Part shown: positions 1-10,463 of the stretch, in pieces
How positions within the stretch are numbered: the stretch's first letter is position 1
Layout of the letters: each line of letters opens with the position of its first letter
Assembly (NCBI GenBank): GCA_965221935.1
Contig: CBDCSZ010000002.1
Span: forward strand, 1-64,000
Origin: JAPOXR01 sp965221935
Lineage (GTDB): Bacteria; Pseudomonadota; Alphaproteobacteria; Rhodobacterales; Rhodobacteraceae
DNA: 64,000 nucleotides
Reading direction: 5' to 3'
Position numbers and translations under genes: made by a program
The notes under the pieces: model-generated
The model's database searches: none
Told to the model about the DNA's origin: nothing
Seen by the model: only the letters and a program-made list of their open reading frames with translations

Positions 1-51
1 GGGCAACGCACCGAAGAGTCCGTCGCCGAGTCCGTGCGGGAGGCCGCCTGA
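1..51 (+). CDS. C-terminal tail of an upstream gene (cut by window edge)
   Basis: An open frame from base 1 ends at TGA 49-51 and leaves a 16-residue tail rich in Glu, Ser, Val and Ala. The stop overlaps by one base the ATG at 51 of the next gene, so the two are probably translationally coupled. DUF2201 VWA proteins usually follow a MoxR-like AAA ATPase gene, so that is the likely identity, but nothing in these 16 residues proves it. Confidence 0.4.
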   Translation, partial: GQRTEESVAESVREAA

Positions 52-1393
52 TGGCCGCCCGGGTGCTCAGCGAGTCCGCGCTCCGGGTCAGCGACTGCGT
101 GACGGAGCTGCTGCGCAAGCAGCCCTTCTTCGGGAGCCTCGTGCTGAGGCTCCCGCTCCGGCCCGATCCCTCCCGCGAGACGCTGGCGACGGACGGTCAC
201 GAGATCCGCTACTCGCCCCGCTGGGTGGCGGAGACCGAGGCGCACCTGATCGAGACCGCGATGGCGCGGGTGGTGATGGCCTGCGGCTCTGAAGCACCAC
301 ACTCGCCGGGGCGAGCGCGACCCGGAGCGATGGCAGATGGCCTCGCAGCTCGTCACCCATGCGCTCATCCGCGACGCCGGGTTCACACTGCCGCCGGACG
401 CGGAAGCCTGGGACGACCTGAGCGTCGAGCAGGCCTACGACCGCCTGCCGACGCCCGAGGAGGACGATTCCGGGGACGACCGCAGCGCATCCTCCGGCGC
501 CGCCGGGGCCGGCGCGTCCGACGCCGCCCAATCCACGCCGGACAGCGGTGACGATGACACGGGCGACCCGTCCGATTCCACCGACGACGCGGACTGCCAA
601 GGACGGGGACGGCAGCGGCCAGGGCGAGGATGGCGCGTCCGATGCGCCGCCGAGTCACGATCCGTCCGGCACCGGCGAGGTCATGGACGCCGGTGCGCGG
701 GCGGGCGCCGGCGACAATGAATCCGGCGAAACCCCGGTGGACGTCGCCGCCGAGGAGCAGGCGTGGGACGAAGCGATGCACCAGGCGCTCAACATCGCCC
801 GCGCCGAAGGCAAGGTGCCGGGCCGGGTCGAGGAAACCGTGAAGGGCGCCCATGCGAGCACGCTCGACTGGCGCTCGCTGCTGCGGCGCTACATGACCGA
901 TGCGGCGAAGAGCGATTACAGCTGGAGCCTGCCCAACCGGCGCTTCATCGACTCCGGGCTCTACCTGCCCTCGATCCGCTCGGAAGGCATCGAGACGATC
1001 ACCGTCATCGTCGACACCTCGGGCTCGCTGCCTGCGGCGACGCTGGCGGCGTTCTGGGCCGAGCTGCGCGAGGTCGCGGCGGAGATCCGGCCCGAGCGCG
1101 TCGTCGTGCTCCAGGTCGACGCCGCGGTGCAGGACGCGGCGGAGTACGCGCCCGACGACCTGCCCGAGGAGATCGCGCTCAAGGGCCGCGGCGGCACCGA
1201 CTTCCGGCCCGGCTTCGCGTGGCTCGACGAGCAGGGCATCCAACCCGCCGTCTGCCTCTACTTCACCGACATGGAGTGCTCCAGCTACCCCGAGGCAGAA
1301 CCCGGGTTCCCTGTTACCTGGGTCAATTGGGGGCCTCAGCCGTCGGACTGGAACCGCGAGCCCTGGGGCGAGCGAATCGACATCGCCGCATGA
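51..1393 (+). pseudogene. VWA-like metallopeptidase-related protein (DUF2201/COG3864 type), two frame breaks
   Basis: Three overlapping frames together make one protein. Frame one starts at ATG 51 and is good to about 285; frame two carries SQLVTHALIRDAGF and the following acidic linker to about 590; frame three runs from about 595 to TGA 1393. The C-terminal part holds a VWA-type MIDAS (IVDTSGS, and later GGTDFRPGF), and the whole resembles the DUF2201 family of putative metal-dependent peptidases found next to MoxR ATPases in plasmids and integrative elements. Residues between the frames are continuous, so each break looks like a single-base indel rather than a large deletion. Either the gene is decaying or the assembly has indel errors here. 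The substrate is unknown. Confidence 0.65.
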
Positions 1394-1434
1394 CGACCCG
1401 CCGACACCGCCGCACCGTTGGAGGAGTACCAGCC

Positions 1435-2092
1435 ATGCAGACCGTCCACCCGTCGCCCGAAGCCGTCGGCCTCGCCATGTCGCGGATCGAGCGCGCCATG
1501 GCCGCCTGCGGCGGCGACCGGGAAGCTCCCATGGATTGGGGGATCATCCACCGCCACGGCTGTCGCACCGTCGCCTGCCATGGCGGCTGGTACGCCCTCG
1601 GCCGCCTGATCGACCACCCGGCGGTCCGCTGGCGCCACGACGAGACGTTCTACAGCGATCCCGGCGAGACCATGATGGCGCTGCGGCAGGACGGGACCGT
1701 CACCCATCTGATGTACGACGAGGGGGCGCACATGCTGGCGCGCGACCTCGGGTTCATGAACGCCCCCGCCCTCAAGGGCTGGGCGGAGCGGCATCCGGAG
1801 TTATGGGGCAATCGCCACGGCGAGCGCATGTTCGCCGGCGACGGGGCGGTGGCTTTCGGGAAGCCTCCATTTACGCCGGTCATGGTCAGCGAAATCGTCG
1901 CCTGGTGGCGCGCGGTCGCGGACCGGCTCGATACAGCGATCCCGATCCACACCGACCAGGTGGCCGCTCTGGCTGCCCTCAAAATGTCACGATCTTCCGG
2001 CGCAGGAAACCATCGCTGTCGAGCCCTGCACGGGCGGCTACCGGCTGGTCCGGCAGCCCCGTCCGGTCAGCCTGCCGTCGCTTCAGCGCTGA
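1435..2092 (+). pseudogene. Conserved hypothetical protein of the plasmid-like block, frame break near 1980
   Basis: ATG 1435 follows a GAGGAG ribosome-binding site at 1421-1426. The first ~180 residues (WGIIHRHGCRTVACHGGWYALG, then a region with HMLARDLGF) form a soluble domain I cannot place in a family. After residue ~182 the long frame loses protein-like composition. Shifting frame at about 1980 gives a sensible tail (CHDLPAQETIAVEPCTGGYRL and on) that stops at TGA 2090-2092, which I take as the natural end. It sits between the VWA gene and the ParB-like gene, apparently in the same operon. Confidence 0.5.
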
Positions 2093-2260
2093 TCGCATTC
2101 GTCCCGGACGCGGCCCGCACCGCCGCCGCACCTCGCCCCTGCCTGCAACACCGCCAGGAGAGGAGGTCGGGCGGCGGTCCGGGCGAAGCGGACGGGCCGG
2201 CGGGAGCCGTTCCCCGACGCCGCCTCAGTTCATTTCCACACACCATTGAGGGAGGTTCGC

Positions 2261-4637
2261 ATGAACTTCATCGCCCCCAGGGCCGAGCCGCTCATCCGGG
2301 AGATCCCGCTGAGCCGGCTCGCGCTCGCCCCCGAGAACGTCCGCAAGACCCCGCCCGACGCCCAGGCCGACGCCGCGCTCAAGGCCTCGATCGCCGCCCT
2401 CGGGCTGCTGGAGAACCTGGTCGTCCGGCCGGACGAGCCGGATTCGGGATGGCAATGAGCGTTTCGCCGTGGTCGCCGGCGGACGCCGCCTCAAGGCCAT
2501 GCAGGCGCTGGTCGAGGACACGGTGTTCGACGCCAGCCATCCGGTGCCCTGCCAGGTCAGGTCCGGCGATGCCAAGTCCGGCGAGGTCTCGCTGGCCGAG
2601 AACGTCGTCCGCATCGCCATGCACCCTGCCGACCAGGTCGTCGCCTTCGCCAAGCTGGTCGAGGCCGGCCAGTCGGTTTCCGCCATCGCGGCGCGCTTCG
2701 GCGCGTCCGAGCGCATCGTCGAGCAGCGCCTGCGCCTCGGCAACGCCGCGCCCGAGCTGCTGGACGCCTACCGGGCCGACGAGATCGACCTCGAGGTGCT
2801 GAAGGCCTTCGCCGTCACCACCGACCGCGAGCGCCAAATGGCGGTCTGGGAGCAGGTCTCCGCCCAAGGCTACCGCCCGTCCGCCGGGCAGGTGAAGCGA
2901 CTGCTGACCGAAGAGCGGGTGCCGGGCCGCACGGCGGTCGCCCGCTTCGTCGGCGTGGACGCCTACGAGGCCGCCGGCGGCGCGGTCCTGCGCGACCTGT
3001 TCGCCGACGAGCACGAGCACGGCGTCTGGTTCGAGGACCCGGTGCTGCTGGAGAAGCTGGCCACGGACAAGCTTCAGGCGGCCGCCGACGAGCTCGCGAC
3101 CCGCTGGAAGTGGGCCGTCCCCATGATCGAGGCCGCGTGGGACGACACCGCCCGCTACGGCCGCATCGAGCCGCAGTCCGGCGTGCCCACCGACGAGGAG
3201 CGGGCGGAGATAGAGAAGCTGGAGACCCGCTACGACGAGCTCCGCGGCATGGACGACGACGAGTGGACCGAGGCTCTGCTCGAAGAGGCCGGGCGCATCG
3301 AGGCCCGCCTCGACGAGATCGAGGGCGCCGTCGAGGCGCGGGCCATGTGGCGGCGCGAGGACTTCGCGATGGCGGGCTGCATCGTCACCGTCGGCAATGA
3401 CGGCTCGCTTCAGGTCATCGCCGGGCTGGTGAAACCCGAGGACATGCCGAAGCCGACCGAGGCGGACCGGACCGGCGAGGCCGCCACCAACGCCGGCAAC
3501 GGCCACGACCCGGACGCCGGGGCTCATGGCACGCATCCCGCCGGCCCGTCCGTCTCCCAGCCCATGGCGCCGCCGAGGGACCGCGAGGCGGAGGCGCGCA
3601 AGGAGGTTGGCGTCGGCATCGGGTTGGCCGACGATCTGCGCTCGGTCCGCACCGCGCTGGTCAAGGCGAAGCTCGCCGGCGACTTCGACGCCGCTTTCGA
3701 CCTCGCGCTGTTCCAGATGGGCCGCGCCGTGTTCGCGCCGGGCTACCGCGACCACGCCCTCGACATCGCGGTCAAGGAGACCCCGGACCGGCCCAACACC
3801 CGGATGAACGACGCGGACTTCGCCGACTGGTCGCCGGGCGAGGCCATGCTGGAGGACCGCTCCGGCCTTCGGCTCGACTGGCTGACGATCGAGGACGACG
3901 GCGAGTCGTTCGCGGCGCTCATGGCCTTGCCCCAGGGCGACAAGGAGGCGCTGTTCGCCGCTTGCGTCGCGAGGACGGTGAAGGGGCAGCTCGCCTTCGA
4001 GCCCCAGGCCCGGCCCGAGCTCGAAGCCACGGTGGCCCGGCTCTACATCGACTTCGCGGCCCATGTCCGCCCGACCGCCGACATGCTGTGGTCGCGGATT
4101 CCCAAGGCGCGCGTCCTCGACATCGCCCGCACGGTGTTCGGCCTCGCCTGGGCGTCCGCGCGGTCGAAGTACAAGAAGCCGGCACTCGCCGAGGCCATGG
4201 AGGCCGCCTTCGCCGCCGGCGAACCGCCGGTCGGCGTGAGCGCCTCGATGCACGCCGCCGCGTTGGCCTGGACGCCGCCGGGGTTCGCGGCGTTCGACAC
4301 CGGCCGGACGGTCGGAGACGCCGGGGATGCGGCGACGGAAGCCGCCGGGACCGCACCGGCCGGCGAGCCGGAGTCGGCACCGGTCGGCAACGGCCATGCG
4401 ACGGAGGCCGATCCCGGACTGCAACGGACGGACGTCACGACGGCGAATGCCGGCAACGGCGCCGCCGACACGGTCGACCCCGGCCCGGACGCCGACCGTG
4501 GCGATGCCGGGGAGGCCGATCCCGACCCGGCCGTGGCGGGCGGGCCGGACGGCATCGCGGCGACCGGTTCGGTCAACGGCCGCGACGCCCATCCGGACCC
4601 GATGGAGATCCCCGAGTTCCTCCGCCGCGTCCAGTAG
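2261..4637 (+). pseudogene. ParB/Spo0J-family DNA-binding protein, frame break near 2450
   Basis: ATG 2261 is preceded by GGGAGG. The first ~65 residues carry the ParB N-terminal pattern (IREIPLSRLALAPENVRKT, then a 'leading to neglect' segment ending LLENLVVRP). The frame then stops at 2458. One base shift at about 2450 continues with GNERFAVVAGGRRLKAMQAL, the conserved nuclease/CTPase-like ParB box, followed by a helix-turn-helix (VSAIAARFGASERIVEQRLRLG). A long C-terminal region with an Ala/Gly/Asp-rich tail follows. At about 790 residues total it is much longer than chromosomal ParB (~300) and matches the oversized ParB-like proteins of plasmids and ICEs. No parA neighbour is visible, so a segregation role is not established; such proteins may instead be accessory regulators. 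Confidence 0.7.
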
Positions 4638-4746
4638 CCCTCCTGCCCCGAGGAAACGCCCCGTCCGCTTTGCCCGCCCCCGGCTCGGGGGCCAGGGCAG
4701 ACGGGCGGGGCGTTTCCGTTTCCGCATCCCTCATGGAGGTCCACCC

Positions 4747-6226
4747 ATGAACCGCACGATCCGCGCCCGCATCCACGAAAGCGCCGTGAAGCGGGTTACC
4801 AGAATTTACGCCGCCACAGCGGCGGAGATTCTCGCAGAAATTCTGCAAAACTCACGCCGCGCCGGCACCACGCGCGTCCGCATCGCGGTATCCCCGTCCC
4901 CCGGCCTGACGGCCGAAGGGTCGGCGGAAGGTTCCGAATCCGCCCTCACCGTCACCACCGCCGACGACGGCGCGGGAATCGCCGATCCCGCCGGGCTGGA
5001 AGGTGCAACTGGTGCCCGGGCACTTTCTCGGTGAGGCCGAGGCCGAGGTGCATGCTCACGACGAGGCGCCGTATCCCTATGGGACGGCGATTTCGTTCGA
5101 GGCCACCGAAACCGCCGCCGCGATCCGCAACGCGGCCGAGAATTCCGCCCGCCACTACCCGCTGCCGGTCGTCTTCGAGGATTGCACCGAAGACGGCACC
5201 GCCGGCCCGGAAGAGCTGCCGCGCCGCGCCTTCCTCGACGGCGCCGTTCATGCCGAGCCGTGGCGGGGACTCGTGTTCGGGGTCTTCCGCAACCGCCACG
5301 ACGGTTACAGGGACCCCGACCTCAATTTCTTCGGGCTCACCCTCACGGTCGGGCTGCCCAAGGTCGAAACCGTCCACGACGCGACCTGGACCGTCCTCGC
5401 CGACGTAGACGACTGCCCGGACCTCGAACTGGTCCTGCCGGCCCGCAAGGAGGCGGTCGAGAACGCGTTCCTCAAGGAGATGCGCGACGCCGCCCGGCTG
5501 GCGATCTACCGTGCGATGGCCGCCGATCCGAACCCTCGCCCCGCTTTCGAGGACTGGACGCGGGCGCGCGAGGCGGGGATCGAGATGGCGCCGTCGCCCG
5601 CCTTGCTCCGCCCCTGGCGGCCGGGAACGGCGGACGTCGACGACTGGCGCGATCCGCCGAAGCTCGCCGGGGCCGGCCGGGACGCCCTGGTCATGGACTG
5701 CGACCCGGAGCCTCCCGAGGCGCAGACGCTCTGGCGCGCCGCCGGGCGCGCGGACGTCGAATCCCGCCTGTTCGAAGCCGACCGCAGGCTCGAAGGCTAC
5801 GGCTGGTACGACACGCTCGACCGGGCGACCGGCATCGCCATCCAGGTCACAGTGGACGGCAAGCTGTATGCGCTCGACGACGCCCCGCTTCCGGAGCGTA
5901 CCGGGCCCACCGTGGCGGAGCTGCCGCCCCGGCCCGAGGCGATCCGGTTCGCACTCGCCGTCACGGCGGCGCGCTCGCCCGCCAAGTCGCTCGACCTGCC
6001 GGCCGACCTGGCGTTCGCGGGGGAGGCCTGGTCCTGGCTCGACGACGCGGTGCCGCTGGTCACCGAGGACAGCGCGCTTCAGCCTCACCAGCTCGCCGCG
6101 CTACTCATGGCGGGGTTCTTCTCGCCCTCCGACGATGCCGATTCGGACAGCCCGGAGACCCAGCGCAACCGCTTCGAGGAGGACGCGCTGCATCTGGCGA
6201 CGCGGTTGCTGCTGTCGGACGACGAG
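4747..6226 (+). pseudogene. GHKL/HSP90-like ATPase-domain protein, internally disrupted and truncated at the 3' end
   Basis: ATG 4747 opens a protein whose first ~75 residues fit a GHKL N-box (EILAEILQNSRRAG) and G1 box (TADDGAGI). The frame then runs out at 5034. The continuation from about 5000 in another frame begins GWKVQLVPGHFLGEAEAEV and GTAISFEAT, which fits the next conserved block. The space between the G1 box and that block is shorter than in this fold, so a small deletion as well as a frameshift is likely. The remaining ~400 residues are of unknown function. Coding similarity stops exactly where the 76-bp palindrome starts at 6227, so the C-terminus has been lost or replaced. Confidence 0.5.
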
Positions 6227-6302
6227 GGTCAAGTCCCTAAAGTGCTGGATAATTTGGAGAGGCGCGCCTCTCCAAATTATCCAGCACTTTAGGGACTTGA
6301 CC
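6227..6302. repeat. 76-bp perfect palindrome (two abutted 38-bp inverted arms)
   Basis: Bases 6227-6264 and 6265-6302 are exact reverse complements with no spacer. The arm starts GGTCAAGTCCCTAAAGTGCT and ends at GGAGAGGCG, and its AT content is higher than that of the flanks. It breaks the reading frame of the upstream gene and precedes a start-less gene fragment. A spacer-less repeat of this length looks like two terminal inverted repeats of an insertion sequence joined head to head after loss of the body, or an assembly collapse of such an element. I see no target duplication around it. Confidence 0.9.
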
Positions 6303-6521
6303 ATCGCCTTCCGCCGCATCGCTCCGGACGAATCCCGCATCTACCAGGACGGCGACCATGTCGGCGACGTCTACGCGCTCGACGATCCGCTGCGCGTGGG
6401 CGCGCGGTATTTCGTGGTGCATCTCGACGAAGACCCGCGCGGTCCCTGCCGCGTGCAGGACCGCAGCCGGATACGCGAGGTGACCGAGCGCCTGGTCGGC
6501 TCGCATCCGCTATCGGGTTGA
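6303..6521 (+). pseudogene. 5'-truncated conserved hypothetical fragment
   Basis: Right after the palindrome an open frame runs to TGA 6519-6521 and encodes about 72 residues (IAFRRIAPDESRIYQDGDHV at the front, then ARYFVVHLDEDPRGP). It has no internal Met and no visible ribosome-binding site, so it is the tail of a gene whose front was removed by the event that left the palindrome. I do not recognise a characterised family. Confidence 0.45.
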
Positions 6522-6901
6522 TCGGCGATGGCAGGAGTCCGATCGGCAATGCTGCGTGGGCGTTTGCGCGATGCCTTCGGCCCGGGCTATCCGCTCCTAT
6601 CTGCACTCGCTGGCGCTCGCTCCGATACCGCTCCTATCCCTATCGCCTACGGTCGCTGGCGCTCCCTGCGCGCTTCGCTTGCAAGCATGGCAGTCAGGTC
6701 CGGGAATCGTTTCGGCGATCGTGCGGGACGGAACCGCCGATGGGGTCCGTGCAGGTGGAGAGAATTGGCCAACCGACGTGATCTCCAATTGTGCCACACG
6801 TGCTCCCTCCGCCAACCCGCTGCGCGGGTCCTCCGCTGCGCTCCGGCGCGGGGAGGCTCCGCTAGGCCTACCGAGTATACATAACTCTGCATAGCAACGT
6901 T
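6522..6901. other. Intergenic stretch, no gene seen
   Basis: About 380 bases with short overlapping open frames of low-complexity Arg/Ala composition and no convincing start or ribosome-binding site. It probably includes the 3' end of the minus-strand insertion element that follows, but I could not find a matching terminal repeat on the other side. Confidence 0.4.
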
Positions 6902-9244
6902 CTATCCCTTGGCTCTCAGTGCATGCTTCTGGCCGTCCCGGAACCCGACTTCACGACCGATTTCATGGCCCAGCGCGGCGCTCGTCAGCCGCGTCTGCCC
7001 GTGCCACATGATCTGGTTTCCGGGCTCCGGATCGTGCTTTCGGTCGCGGTAGCCGCCCAGATGCGCGACCAGGCGCACGGCGTCGCCGAGCCGCTCCGGC
7101 ACTTCCAGGCCGTGCCTGTTCGCGTAGTCGCGCAGGAAGCCGAGTTCCTGGTCGGCGAACATCAGCTGCGGCGCGCAGTCGGGAACCTGGCGGCCGAGCA
7201 GTGTCATCACCATGATGCGCCAGGCGATCACCGCGTTGATCGCGATCGCCCGCTGCAGCCTGTCGGCGGTGCGGAACAGCAGGAACTCGACGCGGCAGCC
7301 GGACTTCAGGACGCGGAAGAAATCCTCGACGCGCCATCTTTGAAGGTAGAAGCCGACGGTTTCCGCAGCCTCCTCTGCGCTCTTGACCCTGAGCGTGGTC
7401 AGCAGGAACCACTGCACGGGGTCCTCGCCCTCGGGCGGCGCGATTTCCCTGACGTGAACCCCGTGCAAGGAAACCGGCTCCGCGCCGGGGACGGCGTCCG
7501 TCGCCGGCAGCGTGACGCGGCGGAACCGCAGCTCGCAGCTCGCCAGCCGCTTCTGCCGCGCGGGGCGGGCCTTCTTCCGGCTGGATTTCGGACGCGCCGT
7601 CAGCCCCTCGATCTCGATGTCGATCATGCCGCCGGCGGCGCCGCCGGCCATCGCCGCGAACAGCTTCGCCTGTCCCCTGCCGAGAACCCTGTCATGCTTG
7701 GCGCGCACCAGAAGCTCGACGCGCGGACGGCGGCGCTGCGCGTCGAACAGCGCGAACATGTCCGCCTCCCGGTCGCACACGGAGATCACCCGCGTCTTTC
7801 CGCCGATCTCGCGCGCGGCGGCGGCGATGTCGTCGAACCCTTCGAGCCACCGCGCCGTCTTGCGGCGCCTCTCCTCCTCTTTCGAGAGCGCCTTCGCCGG
7901 ATCGAAACCCGTCTCGAGCACGCCCAGCGGCAGGCCCGTCCCCGTCACCGCCAGCGTCGCGTGCATGTGCAGCCCCAGGCTCGTCGCCGCCGTCTGGTTC
8001 TTTCCGATCAGCTGCAGCCCGTCACAGCCGGGACGGCGGGAGAAGTTCAGGTCCGTGCCGTCCTGGATCGCCAGGACCGTCCGCTGGCCGCGCATCCGCT
8101 GGATGCTGCGCCCGCGGTGCGGCGCGAGGATGTTCGGCACCGTGACCTCCGACTCGGCGGGCGCCTCGATCAGGCGGTAGAAGCCGGCGATCTCGTTGCC
8201 GCCGCTGTCGCTGGAGGCGTTGATCTTCTGCCCGGGATACGCCGCCAGAAGGCCGGCGCTCTTCGCCAGGCGCGCAGAAAGTCGCTTGTCGCCCAAGGGC
8301 GCCCCTCCGAACTCGTTCTCCGCCCAGTCCTGCGCGTTCAGCCCCTCGCCCGGCTCCAGCGAGGGCGCGTGGTCGACGTGCGGGACGCCGAGCTTCCTGC
8401 GCCAGGAGCGTTCCAGCTCGCGCACAAAGACCGTCTTCACGGTCTTCGCCCGCCGGTGGTCCCGGTCCTGCCGGCCCCGGCCTTCCGTCTTTCCGACGCG
8501 CAGAAAGTTCGCTGCCCTGAGGCAGGTGCCGTCATACCCCTCGTCGGCGAAACTCTCAACGAGATACGGACGGAAGCCGTAGCGCTCCGCGAAGTCGCCC
8601 GGCAGGCGGCGCAGGATGCGGCCGAGGACATGGCTGGCCAGGTGCGGGCAGCGCGCGGACGGCCGGATCAGGAAGCGGCTCAGGCAGACGACGCGCTCGA
8701 GATGCGACCGTCGCCCCTCGTCGTCCCACCCGATCCAGCGGTCCCGCGCCGCCACCCGCAGCGCCGCGGCGGAAAACCCCGCCGCCCCCAGCCAGCCGTG
8801 CGCCGAGCCGACGAGGTAGCGGACCTGGCGGCCCGCGAAGACCGTCATCCCGTGCGGATGCTCGCGCGCGACCAGCGTGTTCCACAGGACACGGTCCGCA
8901 GCGCGCGTGACGGCGACGATCCCGAGGCCCCCTATCCGCGCGGGATGCGGCGGCACATCCTCGGGCTCGGGGACGCCGGCCTCAAGGAGACGCGGCCCCG
9001 CCGCCGGCGCCGGCGCCTTCGGCGGAGGAAGGGCGATGCCGGAATCCCTCTCGGCCAAGGCGCCGAGCGCTTTCATGCACCCGGCAAGCTGAGGCCGGCC
9101 GCGCGCGTCGAGAAACGAGAACTCCTCGCAGATGCGGCGGCCCAGGGCGGATCGGCTGTCGAACCGTTCCTGCGACAGGATCGACGCCACCCGCGCGACC
9201 GCCGCCTCGTCCCGCAATGTGCGGCTGATCTGTGACTGTGCCAT
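6902..9244 (-). CDS. IS4/Tn5-type DDE transposase with N-terminal DruA-like (DUF4338) module
   Basis: This is a 780-residue protein. Residues ~1-280 match the DruA/DUF4338 pattern: a helical front ending in LPPPK, VLWNTLVAREHPHG, QVRYLVGSAHGWLGAAGFS, RDRWIGWDD, VVCLSRFLIRPSARCPHLAS, and an ES-F/AANFLRVGKTEGRGR block. Residues ~300-780 are a Tn5-like transposase. It shows first Asp ~395 (AIQDGTDLNF), second Asp ~491 (CDREADMF) and the Y-(2)-R-(3)-E-(6)-K signature with Tyr ~633, Arg ~636, Glu ~640 and Lys ~647. All catalytic residues are present, so it looks intact. Typical Tn5/IS4 transposases are 400-480 residues; the excess is the DruA-like module. No clear terminal repeats were found, so element borders are open. 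Confidence 0.85.
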   Translation of the reverse strand: MAQSQISRTLRDEAAVARVASILSQERFDSRSALGRRICEEFSFLDARGRPQLAGCMKALGALAERDSGIALPPPKAPAPAAGPRLLEAGVPEPEDVPPHPARIGGLGIVAVTRAADRVLWNTLVAREHPHGMTVFAGRQVRYLVGSAHGWLGAAGFSAAALRVAARDRWIGWDDEGRRSHLERVVCLSRFLIRPSARCPHLASHVLGRILRRLPGDFAERYGFRPYLVESFADEGYDGTCLRAANFLRVGKTEGRGRQDRDHRRAKTVKTVFVRELERSWRRKLGVPHVDHAPSLEPGEGLNAQDWAENEFGGAPLGDKRLSARLAKSAGLLAAYPGQKINASSDSGGNEIAGFYRLIEAPAESEVTVPNILAPHRGRSIQRMRGQRTVLAIQDGTDLNFSRRPGCDGLQLIGKNQTAATSLGLHMHATLAVTGTGLPLGVLETGFDPAKALSKEEERRRKTARWLEGFDDIAAAAREIGGKTRVISVCDREADMFALFDAQRRRPRVELLVRAKHDRVLGRGQAKLFAAMAGGAAGGMIDIEIEGLTARPKSSRKKARPARQKRLASCELRFRRVTLPATDAVPGAEPVSLHGVHVREIAPPEGEDPVQWFLLTTLRVKSAEEAAETVGFYLQRWRVEDFFRVLKSGCRVEFLLFRTADRLQRAIAINAVIAWRIMVMTLLGRQVPDCAPQLMFADQELGFLRDYANRHGLEVPERLGDAVRLVAHLGGYRDRKHDPEPGNQIMWHGQTRLTSAALGHEIGREVGFRDGQKHALRAKG

Positions 9245-9520
9245 GCGGCCGGACTATCATGGGGGCAGCCCATTGTCCAGCCCCTTTTTTATGGACATGG
9301 TAGCGCTAGGCGCCGCGCCGGGGCGACCGTGGCTCAGGCCCAAGCTCCGCCAAGGCTCGTTCCTCGCCAGGCTCCACTAGGGCCTTGCGCCCGCACCACT
9401 CGCCCCGGCGCGGCGCCAAGCTCCACCAACCCCACGTGGCTGCGGTCCGCGCGCGTGACCCAACAGGACATCACATCGGGGATCGGCCCCGGACGTGAAA
9501 CCGATCGTAAGGAGATCGTC
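9245..9520. other. Spacer between transposase and SLOG gene
   Basis: This stretch contains the transposase upstream region (minus strand) and the leader of the SLOG gene. Repeated copies of a CAAGCTCC/GGCGCCGCGCCGG-like GC-rich motif occur around 9308-9425. No gene is supported here. The ribosome-binding site AAGGAG at 9509-9514 belongs to the next gene. Confidence 0.4.
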
Positions 9521-10444
9521 ATGAACATCATCGAGAACATCGAAGCGCAGGATCAGTCCGTCACCGCGACCGTCTGCGAGAACGCGGCCCTCTTCGGCGC
9601 AGCCCCCGAGCGCGACGAGTTCGACACCCGGGACATCTGGGACGCCGACGACGCGACCGACGCGGTGCTCGAATCCTTCCGCATCCTCTGCGAAGGCGTC
9701 GGGCCGGACGGGTTCCAGCTCGCCGACGAGCGCGAGAGCCTGCTCTGGGGCTTCGTCAACATGCTCGACAGCCAGACCCAGCGACTCGACCGGGCGGCGG
9801 ACAAGCTGATGCCCGACCTCCGCGACCTCCAGCGCGGGCAGGACGGCACCGAGATCAAGTCGCGCGAGCTGGAGCTGACGACCGACCGGGCGCAGAACCT
9901 CACCGCCCGGCGCGACGCGTTCGAGCGGATGCGCGACGAGGCCGCCGAAGCCTACCGCGTCGAGACCGGCAGCATGTGGCGCCCGCGTCGGGGTTCGCAT
10001 GCGTCGCAGACCGGCAAGCTCACCTCCGCCGCCATCGACGCCCGCGACTACCAGCGCGCGAGGAAGGACCGCAAGACCACGGCGCACCTGCCGCAGGGAA
10101 CCCTCGTCGCCATCGCGGGCGGCAAGGACATCGCCAACCCGGCGGCGGTGATCGAGCGCCTCGACAAGGCCCGCGAGAAATACGCCGACATGGTGCTCGT
10201 GCACGGCGGCGGCCCCGGCGTCGAGAAGATCGCGGCAAGCTGGGCCGAGCGCAACGGCGTCCACCAGATCGTCTGCAAGCCCGACTGGGACCGCCACGGA
10301 CGGGCCGCACCGTTCCGCCGCAACGACGAGCTGCTGAACCTCCTGCCGAAGGGCGTCATCGCGTTCCCCGGCTCCGGCATCACCGAGAACCTCGTCGACA
10401 AGGCCCGGCAGCTCGGCATCCCGGTCCAGAAGATCGCGGCATAG
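9521..10444 (+). CDS. SLOG-domain protein, DUF2493 type (YspA/cpYpsA-related)
   Basis: ATG 9521 has AAGGAG seven bases upstream, and the protein is 307 residues. The N-terminal ~150 residues are acidic and helical. The C-terminal ~130 residues form a Rossmann-like SLOG nucleotide-binding domain: LVAIAGGKDIANPAAVIERL, then a glycine-rich loop LVHGGGPGVEKIAASWA, then VIAFPGSGITENLVDKARQL. DUF2493 proteins are frequent cargo of alphaproteobacterial plasmids and ICEs, and SLOG domains are thought to bind or cleave nucleotide-derived ligands. The exact ligand is unknown. This is one of the few intact genes of the block. The next IS inserted ten bases after its stop, separating it from its terminator. 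Confidence 0.75.
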   Translation: MNIIENIEAQDQSVTATVCENAALFGAAPERDEFDTRDIWDADDATDAVLESFRILCEGVGPDGFQLADERESLLWGFVNMLDSQTQRLDRAADKLMPDLRDLQRGQDGTEIKSRELELTTDRAQNLTARRDAFERMRDEAAEAYRVETGSMWRPRRGSHASQTGKLTSAAIDARDYQRARKDRKTTAHLPQGTLVAIAGGKDIANPAAVIERLDKAREKYADMVLVHGGGPGVEKIAASWAERNGVHQIVCKPDWDRHGRAAPFRRNDELLNLLPKGVIAFPGSGITENLVDKARQLGIPVQKIAA

Positions 10445-10463
10445 TCCGCACCGCCTCGCGGGC

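Noticed and set aside
2379..4727. A 782-residue minus-strand open frame
   Set aside because: It is the GC-rich shadow of the ParB-like gene; the composition is Arg/Gly/Val-rich with no motif, whereas the plus strand has clear ParB boxes.
6923..9235. A 770-residue plus-strand open frame
   Set aside because: It is antisense to the DruA-transposase, whose catalytic signature is complete on the minus strand.
6902..9244. A Druantia anti-phage system
   Set aside because: The DruA-like part is fused to a DDE transposase and no DruB-DruE genes are nearby, so it is a transposition protein, not a Druantia operon.
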